Assembly: GCA_963576565.1 (NCBI GenBank)
Contig: OY755039.1
Span: 80,103,955-80,167,954 of the forward strand
Source: Aspidapion aeneum
Taxonomy: Eukaryota; Arthropoda; Insecta; Coleoptera; Brentidae
Length of the DNA: 64,000 nucleotides
Reading direction: 5' to 3'
This document shows positions 44,991 through 56,852 of the stretch, piece by piece (position 1 is the first letter of the stretch; each line of letters begins with the position of its first letter). The position numbers and the translations under genes are program-made. The notes below the pieces were generated by a model. It searched no databases and was not told the origin of the DNA. It was given only the letters and a program-made list of their open reading frames with translations.

Positions 44991-46383
44991 TGTAAATTAA
45001 ATATAATAAATGAGTTGTTTTTATTGTAGTACTTTATTTTTGTTTCCACAACCTCGTAGAAAAAATATTGTACCTACATACTTAACGAATGTGTTTAGTG
45101 CGTCTTCCGCACTGGTTAGGTAAATTACTATTTCCTGCGACCACATATAAAAATGTTGGATTTTACACGATTTGCATCCTCAGAAAACATTAAATTTCAT
45201 CCGTGTGCAGAAATTTTTTCGCACATGTGTGACATGACAAGTACGTTCAGTACTTTGGCACATGTATGGAAAGTGTTTAACTGTCACAATACTTTTTCGC
45301 ACATGTGTTACAAACTAACTTTCCCATACATGTGCGGAAAAGCAGTTTCATTTGATTTACACAAAATTAAAGACCAATTTTTACAAAAATTAGTATAGTT
45401 CAACAGTGTCCGTGTGAAAAATAGCTCCATAACTCGACAGAAAGTAACTTTCTCACGCTCGTGTGAAATTTGTCACTTTCTTTTCTTGCTATGTAATAAA
45501 TAAATAAATAAATGAAAAGGGCTTTATTTTCAGCGAAGTTAAGCACAAGCTTCTGTTAACTGAGCAATATACTAATTATCAAAAACTATCTTATAAATTG
45601 GTTCGTAATCCCGTGATTTTGTTTGTTACGCTATGGCCAGCCCTTAAAAAACGTTTTGTAAATAGAAAAAAGTGTGTCTTTAAATAACTTCTTATAATCA
45701 TTTAACTTATATTAGACGACATATTATTTATTCAAAATATCTGAAAATAATGTGAAAATCCGGGTCACGTGATCTTAGTTAAATTTTCTCAATCGAATTG
45801 ACTTACCCCCGGTATATGGGGGTGGCGCTTCAGTCAGAAGGTTGATGGCTCTTGTCTCATTTGGTGTCCTGCAGCAAATATAAAATTGAGCACGCCTTTG
45901 TAAATCCTAATAGATCTCTTTTATAAAAAACATTATTTCTGTCCATGTGCAAGATTTTTTAAAAATCTTCAAACGTATCTTGTTAGATTTTTGATTTTCT
46001 TTTGTACATTTCCAAAAAATACAAGAATCGAAACAATTTCACTACAGTTTTCTATAACACAACTAGGCTACTGAAATGCCAAACATTGTTTTGAAATATT
46101 TGTTGTGTTTTAGCCATAACTTTTTTTTGTTTTTTGAATAAAATGATTTTGCAAAAAACTGCTAAGATACGGTTGTTAAAAATGCTGTAAAAGACTACCC
46201 CTCAAAATTTCGACGCGTTCCGCTTTCTCATTTTCTATTTCTATTAGAACAAAGATTTGGCCAAAAAATGCGATATCAGTGTTGTCAAATGGTAAGTTTT
46301 CGGTCGAAGTTTGTCCCCTTAAACTTTTCGTTATATCGGTAATGCAGTTTAAGATACCCCTATAATTTTACTACTTGTTAAAG
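44991..46383. other. Unassigned stretch with ACATGTG motifs
   Basis: Between 45200 and 45340 the phrase gcacatgt(g/a)tg recurs four times, one inverted, and forms weak hairpins. The 81-residue ORF at 45153-45398 translates these repeats. No gene is seen. Confidence 0.35.
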
Positions 46384-46438
46384 CTAGAGTCCCTGTATGT
46401 TGACATATTTGGATTATATCAACATACAGGGACTCTAG
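46384..46438. repeat. Perfect 20-bp hairpin with 15-nt loop
   Basis: ctagagtccctgtatgttga (46384-46403) and its exact reverse complement (46419-46438) flank a 15-nt loop. It sits 5 bp before the target duplication of the next MITE. Confidence 0.85.
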
Positions 46439-46451
46439 TTATAGCTAGAAT

Positions 46452-47045
46452 CAAGGCCAACACAAAAATAGAGGCCACGACCCTGAAAAAATCAGCTTTT
46501 CTCCGGGGGCTGAATTTTACATTGGGTCTTATGGGAGGTCAGAAGTTTTTTTATGATATTTTCAAAATGGCACTACAGATTTCCGCGAAATTTCAGTGGA
46601 ATATTCTCGGACACCCTCCCGATATTCCACCAAAGTCTTGTAAGTAAGCAACATCTTCAAGATTTAGCATTCCTTATTTTGAATTCAAATTACCCGCCAT
46701 ATACCACATGCCAACTGTTATATTTGACATGTATTTGACTTTGTCATCTGTGATTGTCACATTCGCTTCTGCTTTAAACTTAATTTTTGTGTGAGCTAAT
46801 GAAGCGGCTTTGAAAAATTAAGGATTACTATAGATTAAAAAAAAATTGTTCTAAAAGAATATAGTAAAAACAATCTCAAAACCGGCTTTATTAAAAAAAA
46901 AATCAAATATTTATGAACCGTCATTCCAACTTCAAAATTTTAATGACAATCAGCTGTGTCGTAACGTGGCCATCAAACAAAAATCAGCCCCGGATGTGAC
47001 GTCAACAAAGTGGAGGATCGTGGCCCGTCCGTTTTGATAGCCCTG
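46452..47045. mobile_element. hAT-like MITE, copy 2
   Basis: Same ends and orientation as 24518-25128. GCTAGAAT flanks both sides (46444-46451 and 47045-47052). It is 17 bp shorter than copy 1, chiefly from a missing atgattaaaaggtt-like block. The 90- and 61-residue ORFs here are unrelated to any gene. Confidence 0.8.
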
Positions 47046-47052
47046 CTAGAAT

Positions 47053-47693
47053 AAGGCGTTTTTTACATGGTGTAGAGATTGTTTTACTTAGCTTTGTAAT
47101 TTTAAGAAAATACATGGTGTTTCTTTTGTCAATATAATTTTTTTTAAATACGTAAAACGTTATTCCCAGCACTTATAAAATTAGAAAATATACAATAGAG
47201 TTAAACTATTAATCACCTATGTAGCTGTTAGTTTGAGACTTTAAAACATACAGGGTATTCAAATTAAAATATAATAATTTGAACTTTGTTATTATGAAAA
47301 ATACAACTAAATTGGTAGAACAACAACAAAATTAAACGACGCGTAGGTGAGTTATACTAAAAAAATAATTTTTAAAAGATACACATAGTATACAGTACCA
47401 GCAATCCATAAAAAAATTATATGTAAATAAAAGCTGTCATGACTTTTTCTTCTTAAGTAAAAAGTTATTAATGAAATATAAATATATAAAAAAATAATTT
47501 TATAAAAAATATTTTTTATATAATGTGTATTATCCTTATTTCTCAAATATCTATTTAAGTTTTCACTTCTGACGACCAATCTCAAATTGGATGCAATTAT
47601 GTAATTTTATTAAAAGTGTATGCTTTGGTACATAAGAATTGGCGGATTATGTTAAAAATTAAAAATTCTAGAAAGGATCCTGCACACTTGTAA
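47053..47693. other. Unassigned AT-rich stretch
   Basis: No gene or repeat is supported. Confidence 0.35.
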
Positions 47694-49365
47694 TGGGTTT
47701 CTAGTGCCCGGCTAATATCGATAAAATTTTAGTATGTTGTTTGTCTCACCTTACTGACCAATAATGGGCCCAATTCCATCCTATGAGCAGTTTCGGAGAT
47801 ACATGGGCAATTTAAAAGATATTGCACTAGAACGGTAAAAAAAAATTATACGAATCTCATAAGCGTTTACGTTTTAGCATGTTTTTAGCGAAAATTGTTA
47901 TTTTCCTGTACGGGGGATATCCAAAAAGTCTGCAAACCTGTAATGAGTTTCTAGTGCACGGCTAATATCGATAAAATGTTAATATGTTGTTCGTATCACT
48001 TTACTGATCTATAGTTGTAATGAACCGAATTCTATCCTATGACTAGTTTCGGAGACACGGGGGCAATTCAAACCATATTGCACCAAAACGGTAAAAATGA
48101 TGTGGCTTGATTTTTAAAAGCTCTTTTTGTACTAGTCACAAAAGTATCTCTTATGTACATATATAAGCATGTTTTTAGCAAAAAATATAGATTTTCTATA
48201 TGGGGGTATCCAAAAAGTTAATTAAAATACGTTGGTAAATAATCGAAAAGGTTCTAGTCAACCTTTTCGATTAGACCAAAATAAATGTCTTCTTACCTTT
48301 AAAACCAAACTTTAATGAAACTTTTTTACGAGGTACACATGAACAGTAGTGCAGTTATAAAATGTAACCAAACAACTTTCTTAAAACAAAATTCTATCAA
48401 GCAATATTTAAAAATAACAATTAAAGTTTATTAATACTCTAAATAGTAGATGTCTCAAAAATAACAAAGTCGTTATTTGGATCAGACTTTTTATTCTTCT
48501 TTCGCATTTCTCTACCAATAGTCAATCAATTATTTCGGGTAAATCTTCGACATTATTTCGATGACCTGCCTCCAGGACTTGCCCTAAATTATTGGTAGAT
48601 GGGTAACTGATATGTTCCTCATGGCGAGCATATGCCATTATTTTGTTTAAGGAAAGTTTTGGTTATAATTTATAACTGCACTACTTTTTATGTGTACCTC
48701 GTAAAAAAAGTTTCATCAAAATTAGGTTTTAGAGGTAAAAATACATTTATTTTGTTCTATATAGTAAATCTTTTCGATTATTTTACGTACGTATTTTAAG
48801 TTACATTTTGATATCTCCGTATAGAAAATCTTTTTTTTTTACTAAAAACATGCTAATTTATGTAGATAAGAGATATTTTTGTGATTGGTACAAAAAAACC
48901 TTTTAAAAATCAAACCACAGCATTTTTACCGTTTTAGTGCAATATCGTTTGGATTGCCCCCGTATCTCCGGTTAGTCATAGGATGGAATTGGACCCATGA
49001 CAATTATTGATCAGTAAGGTGAGACGAACAACATATTAAAATTTTATCGATATTAGCCGTGCACTAGAAACTCATTACAGGTTTGCAGACTTTTTGGATA
49101 TCCCCCGTATAGAACAAAACAATTCTTGCTAAAAACATGCTAAAATGTAAGAGGCTTTTGAGATTCGTACAAAAAAATCTTTTAAAAATCAAACCACAAT
49201 ATTTTTACCGTTTTAGTGCAATATCTTTTGAATTGCCCCCATATCTCCGAACCTAGTCATAGGATGGAATCGGGCTAATGACACCTATTGATCAGTAAGG
49301 TGAGACGAACAACATACTAAAATTTTATCGATATTAGCCGTGCACTAGAAACCCATTACAAGTGT
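47694..49365. repeat. Foldback with duplicated arm modules
   Basis: Ends ACACTTGTAATGGG and inverse. Each arm holds two successive copies of a ~250-bp module ('ctagtgc.cggctaatatcg', 'catcctatga', 'ttgca.ta.aacggtaaaa'), near 47694 and 47935 on the left and 48840 and 49100 on the right. The centre (about 48230-48800) is a further diverged palindrome (ggttttaaagg.aagaa, tacgaggtacaca). Confidence 0.75.
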
Positions 49366-49840
49366 CCACTTTTACTTTTACTACACTACACTAGCTTATC
49401 AAATTTTATTAAGTTAGGCTTGGTCAGGTATTTTAAATAATCCCCGGCAGATTAAGTTTTTGACATATCATGTGAACAGTTTGACGTATTGACTCAATTG
49501 ATATTTATTTTGGTTTAGAATACTAAATTACCTAGAAATCGATACCTCACACGACCAGTTGAGATGAAATAAGATTTTTACAATTTATCCTACTAAGTTC
49601 TGCTCTCTCTCCCCCTCAAAAAAAACCTTTAATTTTAATAGATTTTTTGAATTTATAAGCTACATACCTATAAAGTTAAAGAAACAAAAATTGTACGCGA
49701 AACTAGTTTTATATTTTGTTTATCAATTTTTCCTGTCCCACCTCAAGTACGCCCTTGTATCTTGGCCCTGCACTGGGTTCCATCGGAGCACTACTTCTAA
49801 AATGGCATCTCTAGGTGTCTGGTAACCTTGTGCCAAATTC
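49366..49840. other. Unassigned stretch
   Basis: I see nothing supported here. Confidence 0.35.
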
Positions 49841-49884
49841 CGTCACGGTACGCGAAAATGCAGACAAACCCCTAAATTTCCGTC

Positions 49885-50240
49885 TTAGGCCCCGAACTAC
49901 AAAAGTTGGAACACTTGTATACTTTACCCTTATATTTTGAGTAAATTCAAAAATCTATCCATTAGTTTCTGAGATAATTGCCTTCAAACTTTGAAATTTA
50001 ACATGAACTGATAAAATAAAAATTTTATTAAAATTTTATATTTTTTAGATTTAATTTTTATTTTATCATTCAATGTTAAATCTGAAAATTTGAAAGCAAA
50101 TATCTCGAAAACTAATCAATGGATTTTCAAAACTTTTACACGATTGTAAAGATATTTAAGAGAACTTCAAACAAGGTATCACTAGACTGACTTTCTCTAT
50201 TTAAAATAAAGGCGTAAAGTATACCCCTCGAAGATAGTGC
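49885..50240. repeat. Foldback element
   Basis: tatactttaccc with aaatctatccattagtttct and aaataaaaattttatt on the left pair with aatttttattttatc, aactaatcaatggatttt and aaagtataccc on the right. Confidence 0.55.
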
Positions 50241-50690
50241 GTGTTACAAAAATTTCAAGATAGCCAAAAAGTATCCCCTTCGCAAACAAAATCGATGTGT
50301 TCGAGCGTTTCTTCAAATTTGTATGAAAAATACCCAAAGACACCTCTATTACCTTTTAGTTGGGACACCCTATATAACGCATGGGTCGAAACTTAATATT
50401 TCTAAGGGGTGTCCCAGTCTTTCGATAAGGCGAATATTTGGCAGGATGCATCAGTGGATTTTAGGTAATATTTGACCTGGGACACGCCTAGGGTCATATA
50501 ATCTGTCATGGGTGTCATTTTTGTCGTACATAATTTAATTTATGCAATATTGTTATCCTGGATCCATAAAGATTTCCGTCCTATGGTACAGCCATTCCTA
50601 ATAGGCTAGTGAAATTACCATATTTTAAGGCAAGAAAAAAGAAAATTATTAACAGGACTTAAAGCAACTTAAGTTAAAAAAAATAAATGC

Positions 50691-51528
50691 GTGAATAGGG
50701 GCGTTGCGGGTTAGGTTTGGAGGGGGTAAAAAGAGGCGGGGAATCGTATTATTGCAATTCTCGGCAAAAGTTGTCGGAGAAAAAAGTGACATAAAGAAAA
50801 GTCATTTGCCATAAAAATGTCTAAAAAATTTGTAGATGTCATTTTTACACAACCTCAAAATGTTCGAGAAAAATTAAAAAAAAACGTAATTTTTTTATTT
50901 TTCTTAGCCATAATAATAGCCATTTTTTAAGAACTATTTCAAAACTTATTAAATAACTAGAATAACTCCAAATAGTGGTATAATAATAAATATTGTGACA
51001 ATTTTTTTAAAGTTTTTTTCCCTTTTCGGACATGTTTTTAAGTTACAACAATTATTTTTTTTATGTCGCCAACAATTATTTTTTTTATGTCGCCAAATAC
51101 CTTACTATCAAAAAGTGAGCACAAGCAGAACTGGATACAATGATTTTCTGAAGATGAAATTTCAATTAAAAAAAAATGTTTTTGATCGAAAAAAACAGAT
51201 ATCTTTAGAAAACTTTTTTGTTTGTAAAATATTGTAAACATTAAGCACCCAAAGATCTCTACTCTTACGAAGTTTTGTTAAGCTGACATTATTTTTGCAA
51301 AAATAAAAAATAAAAAACAAAAAAAAAACTGATTTTTTCATTTTTCTCCAACATTTTGAGGTTATGTTAAAAATGACATTAAAAAAATGTTTAGATACTT
51401 TTATGACCTATGACTTTAATATATGTCACTGTTTTCTCCAACGTCAACTTTCGCCGGATATTATAATAATACGATTCCTTGCCCCTTTTTACCCCCACAA
51501 ACCTAACCCGAAACGCACCTGCTCACAC
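50691..51528. repeat. Foldback inserted in the tandem array
   Basis: gggttaggtttg and gggggtaaaaag on the left are mirrored by ctttttaccccc and caaacctaaccc on the right, with the arms continuing through atgtcatttttacacaacct and aaaatgtt. The centre repeats 'acaattattttttttatgtc' twice in tandem (about 51047 and 51070). Confidence 0.75.
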
Positions 51529-51679
51529 ATTTATTATTTTTTTAACTTCGTTTTTCGCCGCTCTACAATTTTCATAAGTCTAAATTCGTAAGTAAGTGCA
51601 TAATTTGGAAATTTCGTGCTTGTCGGGCCATATGAAACCTTTGTATTTAGTTATGTAAATAGCTAACCCTTCTACCTAG

Positions 51680-53125
51680 TGCAATATATGAGGACCGCAG
51701 TTTGACAATGGATTCTAGCTAACAAAAGGTCCCAGATTAACGATCTGGATGTTGCCAGGTTTTGGTCCAATTTTTTTTATCCCCCCTGCTCTTATAGCCG
51801 TGTTCGAATTTCTGAAAATTTAACTAACTTGACACATTGAAGCTACAATAACAGAGAAATTAATTAAAAATGTGTAAAATCCAACTAAATAAAAAATTTT
51901 GTTAATTTGTCAAATCTTAGCTGCAAAAACCCCCAAAAACCCTCCTGACCACCCAAAACCTGAGATTTTGAGGTTTTCTTAAAATTTTCTCAAAAACTAA
52001 GCTTCTTAGGAAAAAATATGTAATTAGCTTTATTATAGACAACAAAATTTTCTTTTCAGCGGTGTATTAGTCAATGAGGTACGACCAATGACAAACTCTT
52101 CAGCGGCGTCCGTTTATTGAGGTGTTGTAAAAAAATTAAAAAAAGAAACATGTTTATTACATGATTTACCCGATTTTCTTCAAAACTAAGCTCTCTATCA
52201 AAAATTAGGTTTTATAGTCAATTGTAGACAATGAAGTTTTCTTTAAAACGGTGTATAACAAGGTAAGATTACTTTTATTTACAACAATTTAGGGTCGTCC
52301 GTAAATTACATCAATTTTGAAAAATCACTAAACTTATCGACTATTAATCTTACTTCGTGATACAGCAGCTAAAAGAAAATTTCATTGTCTACAATCGACT
52401 AAGGAACATGATTTTTGATAAAACGCTTGGTTTTTAAGATAATCGGGTAAAACATGTGACAAACAGGTGGTTTTTTAATTTTTTTTTAAATTTTCTCAAT
52501 AAACGGACGCCACTGGAAAGTTAATTACGGAAGGCCCTTAATTGTTATAAACAAAACTAATCCTGCCCAATTATACACCGTTTAAAAGGAAATTTTATTG
52601 TCTACAACCGACTTTAGGACACAATTTTTAATGGAGAGCTTGATTTTCAAGAAAATCAGGGAAAATAGGTAATATGCATGTTTCTTTTTTTCATTTTTTT
52701 GCATTACCTCAATAAACGGACGCCGCTGGAGAGTTTGTCTTTGGTCATACCCCACTGACTTGTATATCGTTGAAAAGGAAATTTTATTGTCTACAATAAA
52801 AGTAATGACATATTTTTTACTAAGATGCTTAGTTTTTATGAAAACATAAATATTTTAGGTTTTGGGGGTTTTTTCGGTTAAAATTTAAAAAAATAATATA
52901 ATTTTATTTTTAGGTTACGTCTTACACATTTTTTATTCATGTATCTGTCATTGTGGCTTTAGAGTATCAACATAGTTAAATTTTCAGAAATTCGAACACG
53001 ACTATAAGAGGAGGGTGAATAAAAAAAAATTGGACCAAAACCTGGCTTGGCAACACCCAGATCGTTAATCTGTGACTTATTCTCAGCTAGAATCCACTGT
53101 CAAAGTGCGGTCCTCATTTTTTGCA
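51680..53125. repeat. Foldback inserted in the tandem array
   Basis: The left arm atgaggaccgcagtttgaca...gatctggatgttgcc and the right arm ggcaacacccagatcgttaa...tgcggtcctcat are inverted copies. Inner parts also pair and contain several 'cggcgtccgtttattgaggt' phrases in both orientations (52100, 52500, 52715). Length about 1.44 kb. No coding content. Confidence 0.8.
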
Positions 53126-54896
53126 TACTCAACTACCTACAGCGCCTGCCCTAACCTTAAAAATATGTATAAGAGGTGTGCCAGTCGTTCGGTCAGGCCA
53201 GTGTTTGGAACCATAGTCAATTTATTATTTGAGGGGTCCATATGCCACAGAATACTTAAAACCCGTCTTTGTATTTAGTGATGTAGATGAGTTTTGGCCT
53301 CAAATATTACTGCATAAGGTGTGCCAGTCCTTTGGCCAAGCAGATGTTAGGCAGCAAAGTGAATTTATTATTTAAGAGTCCATATGACATATAAAAATTA
53401 AAAACCATGTTGGTACTTAGTGGTGTAGGTTAGGTTTATCCTTAAATATAATTATAAGAAGTGTGTCAGTCCTTCAATCAGGCTGATGTTTGGCAGTATA
53501 GTCAATTTAGTATTTGAGGATCCATATGACACAAAGTAATTAAAACCCTTCTTCCTTTTTAATGATGTAGATAACTTTGAGCTTCAAGGATACCTATAAG
53601 ACGTGTGCCAGTTGTTCTGTCAGGCGAATTTTTGGCACCATAGTCATTTTATTATTTAAGGGTCCATATGACAAACAATAATAAAAAACTTTCTTGATAT
53701 TTAGTGATTTAGATGAGTTCAGCTTCAATTATAAATATAGGAGGTGTGCCAGTCCTTCAATCAGGCTGATGTTTGGAAGCATAGTCAACTTAGTATTTGA
53801 CGATCCATATGACACACAGTAATTAAAAACCGCCTTGCTTTTTAATGATGTAGATGACTTTGAGTCTCAAGTATAATTATAGGACGTGTGCCAGTCGTTC
53901 TGTCAGGCAAATTTTTGGCACTATAGTCATTTTATTATTTGAGGGTCCATATGACAAACAATAATAAAAAACTATCTTGATATTTAGTGATATAGATAAG
54001 ATCAGCCTCAATTATAAATATAGGTGTGCCAGTCCTTTGGTGAGGCAGATGTTTGGCAGCATATCCAATTTATTATTTGATGATCCATATGACATACAAT
54101 AATTAAAAATAATCTTGCTATTTTGGCGTGTAGATGTGTTTCAGCCTCAAATATATTTATAGGAGGTGAGCCTATTCTTAGATCAGGCGGATGTTTGGCA
54201 GCATAGACAATTTAGTTTTTTAAGGTCCATATGATACACAATTTTTAAAGAGATTCTTGGTACTACATGATGTGGCTTGAAAGTAAAATATTTTAAAATT
54301 TTTATAGGTGTGCCCAGCTTATAGTAAATATAGGTCAGGCAGCATAGTTATTTTAAACTTACGGGACCTATATGACAGCTATTTTATATACAAAAACTCT
54401 TTTCAACTTACTTAGGTGGATCTTAAAAACCTTTATAGTCTAGATGGTGTGCCTTGTCAGCAGCCAGACAGCAACAAGGCATCATAAGACACATAAGGGC
54501 GCAAATGACACATGTGCGAACAAAAAATATTAATAATATAATGTTTTTAGATTATGTAGGTTTAACCAGAGGCGAAATTTTATTTAAGTGCGTGTGCCTG
54601 TCCTCCAACTGGAGTGAGGTGTGGCAGCATCATCATATTTTTATAAATGAGTTTATATGACATACTTGCAATAGAGTCTAAACTGTTACTATAAGATGTT
54701 AACGCACCTGTAAATCTTTTCATACAATTCGCTTAATTAGCGACTTCAGACCACGTCTCGTTATTAACTAAAGTAGGCACATATATTTGAAGGATAATAT
54801 GACACTATTTGACGGTGAATTATTTTGGTATGGATAACGTAGAGTTCTGTGTCACCGGCTCTTGTAGTATTAGTCCTATTAAGTATACCCGTGATG

Positions 54897-55241
54897 CTGG
54901 CTCCTTGTTGCTGGCAACAAGAAGCCCTTTTCCAAAAATTTACAGTCGACCAGTAAATTGGTATTTGTTCTCTATAACACATATTTTAATACATCAAAAA
55001 AAATTGCAGCTAAATGTTTTATTAATTTGCTTGAGATCTAGAAGAATAAAAACTAAAAGCGATTTCACCAAAAATGCAACTTACAAAAATTATATCGGCC
55101 ATCCCTTATTGTTTATGCATATTTTTAACCCTACACCCCCCCATAATAGTCAAGGAGAATCAGTCAACAAATATAAATACCAATTTTCTGGTTGACTGTA
55201 AATTTTTGATGCTGGGCTTTTTGTTGCCAGCAACAAAGAGC
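54897..55241. repeat. Foldback MITE with GCTC.TTGTTGCTGGCAACA ends
   Basis: The left end gctccttgttgctggcaaca and the right end (inverse) are themselves partly palindromic (ttgttgc.ggcaacaa). Arms continue through aaaatttacagtc.acc and ataccaattt. It lies 33 bp outside the right end of the large TIR structure. Confidence 0.75.
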
Positions 55242-55595
55242 TAGTTTCACACATATATCTATTATATGGTTTCACAGGGGTCTATTAAGTCATAAAATGT
55301 TTAGCACATTGGTAAATGGGTTGTTCTTAAAATATGGTAACATTTAACTTATTAGTTTTCAAAAAAACAAAAATTAATTTACCATTTTTTAAGTGATTCC
55401 AATATGTGATATGTGACCGAGATAACAAATCTTTAGTTTTTGAGTTATGTCTTTTTCGTGTTCACACGATTGACAACTGTATCACACCGGTGACTTTTAT
55501 AAATATACTTGAAACAAAAATCTGAACTATTTTATTTTAGAGATTTAAATTATTTATTAAATATAAAGATACAACCAATTAAAAATAAATGGATC
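55242..55595. other. Unassigned stretch
   Basis: No gene or repeat is supported. Confidence 0.35.
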
Positions 55596-55745
55596 CATGA
55601 CAGATCTGATACCTTCCTAGCTAGCCTATTAGCACACTTCAAGAGAATCCATAATATATAAACCTTCAAAACAGTTTTACGTGTTACGGACAGACATACA
55701 CACACAGACAGACATCACGACGATATTGCTAAGATAGGTCAAAAT
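55596..55745 (-). repeat. Repeat family R2, partial copy
   Basis: Reversed, it matches parts of 63405-63820: the cagac.gacat...acgatattgctaag end and the gatctgataccttcctag phrase. It is a shortened copy. Confidence 0.6.
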
Positions 55746-55943
55746 ACACCCAAATAACATATTTTCGGCGTTTTATTTCTAAAAACTATTGATTTTTTAA
55801 ATTATGCTCCCATTTACACACAGTCTGCCTGCAGTCCCAGCCCCTGTCTCGTGTACTAGTCAACGAGTCTGTCCGATAGTTCCTAGTACACACAACTGAC
55901 AGTCTAGGAATGCAGGCGGAATTTACATAAACGGGCGTTCTTA

Positions 55944-56244
55944 AGGGGCCTACAGACACGCGAGCATTTCTTGAGATTAGTACGCGAACTAATCTCTGCA
56001 TACATGTACGTTTGGTGGAATTGCCTACACACACGAAGACAAAATTAAACGTTCTAAACATAAACACGATATTATCAATGCGTTTTGCCTAGACACCGAG
56101 AGATTTGCTCGCGTACATTGTGCGCGCGAACTAATCTTCGAGAGATATTTTAGGCGGATATTGTCTACACACGAAGAGATTAGTATGCGCAAACTTGTAC
56201 GCGCGTACTAATCTCTGGAAATGTTCGCGTGTCTGTAGGCCCCT
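55944..56244. mobile_element. PIF/Harbinger-like MITE
   Basis: It starts AGGGGCCTACAGACACGCGA and ends with a near inverse (tcgcgtgtctgtaggcccct). TTA flanks both ends (55941-55943 and 56245-56247), the TWA-type duplication of Harbinger elements. The inside repeats gagattagtacgcg-type phrases in both orientations. No ORF belongs to it. Confidence 0.8.
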
Positions 56245-56817
56245 TTATAAGCAAAACATGTTACTAATGTGTAAACATTCTAAAAGACCACACAAGTGAC
56301 ATTTAGCTAAATGTTTAAATAACAAAAAAAGCAAAACTGTCACTATTACTCTATTTCACTGTTAGTAAAATGCCTGCTTCTTGTATTTAAGGAACAGTTT
56401 TGAAAATAAATATTTTACTATTTACTCCTTATATTTGTAGAAACACGTGTGACAAAACGTTAAATCTATTTTAGCATCACTAAAACTTCACATAAACTGA
56501 ATTATATAACATCCACTATACCTTTGGTGCTGTCCCGTTTTCAGGTAAATCAGATGGGTAAAGTAAGCAGATGGCAGACTAAAAAAAAACTTGTGACTGC
56601 ATGTGATCTCGCAGTGACAGTAAAATTAATTACAGGTGGATTTTTTGTTTTTTTGTAAAGAATAAAACTGATTGCAACAAATATTTTTTAGATAATAAAA
56701 TTTTGAGTTTTGGTGCACGTTAATAAGCCCCAAAATCAATTTTATTATCTCGAAATATTTTTTTGTATTATTCAAATCTATTAACTTTAAAAATTACAGA
56801 TCACACCACGAGACATG
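56245..56817. other. Unassigned stretch
   Basis: AT-rich; no gene is supported. Confidence 0.35.
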
Positions 56818-56852
56818 TCTAGTTTAGTTTAGTTTAGTTTAATTTAGTTTAT
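56818..56852. repeat. Pentanucleotide tail of the LINE
   Basis: agttt/agttt units run five to seven times with one variant (aattt), as simple repeats at LINE 3' ends do. Confidence 0.85.

Larger units (their letters stand above)
50405..54660 (+). repeat. Right subterminal tandem array (~142-bp units), interrupted twice
   Basis: The unit 'ggtgtgccagtccttc..tcaggc.gatgtttggcagcatagtcaattta.tatttgagggtccatatgacaca' starts at about 53175, 53318, 53460, 53602, 53743, 53885, 54023, 54165, 54307, 54446 and 54591 (spacing 138-145). A further unit is recognisable at 50405-50510 and a part at about 51625-51670, so the foldbacks at 50691-51528 and 51680-53125 landed inside the array. The innermost units are most diverged; the outermost merges with the inverted end. 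Confidence 0.8.
35817..54864. mobile_element. 19 kb structure with ~270-bp inverted ends and subterminal tandem arrays
   Basis: The left end (CAAGAGCCGGTGACACAGAA, 35817 on) and right end (inverse, to 54864) match over about 270 bp with only a handful of differences. Inside each end lies an array of ~142-bp units in inverted orientation relative to the other. Between them are a gypsy-like pol, a hAT-like MITE and several foldbacks. No flanking duplication is visible (tatatac versus tagtatt), so the exact ends are uncertain. No transposase of its own is recognised. Polinton-like size and TIRs were considered, but no Polinton genes are present. Confidence 0.6.

Noticed and set aside
53165..54660. 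CRISPR-like regular repeats
   Set aside because: Whole 142-bp units are repeated with no conserved short repeat and unique spacers; eukaryotic context.
35817..54864. Polinton/Maverick element
   Set aside because: Size and TIRs fit, but no PolB, retroviral-like integrase of its own, ATPase or capsid gene is seen; the only integrase belongs to the gypsy-type element.
55786..56067. 93-residue minus-strand ORF
   Set aside because: It runs through the Harbinger-like MITE end and has no motif.
56818..56852. Telomere-like TTTAG repeats
   Set aside because: The unit is not the insect TTAGG repeat and the position fits a LINE 3' tail.
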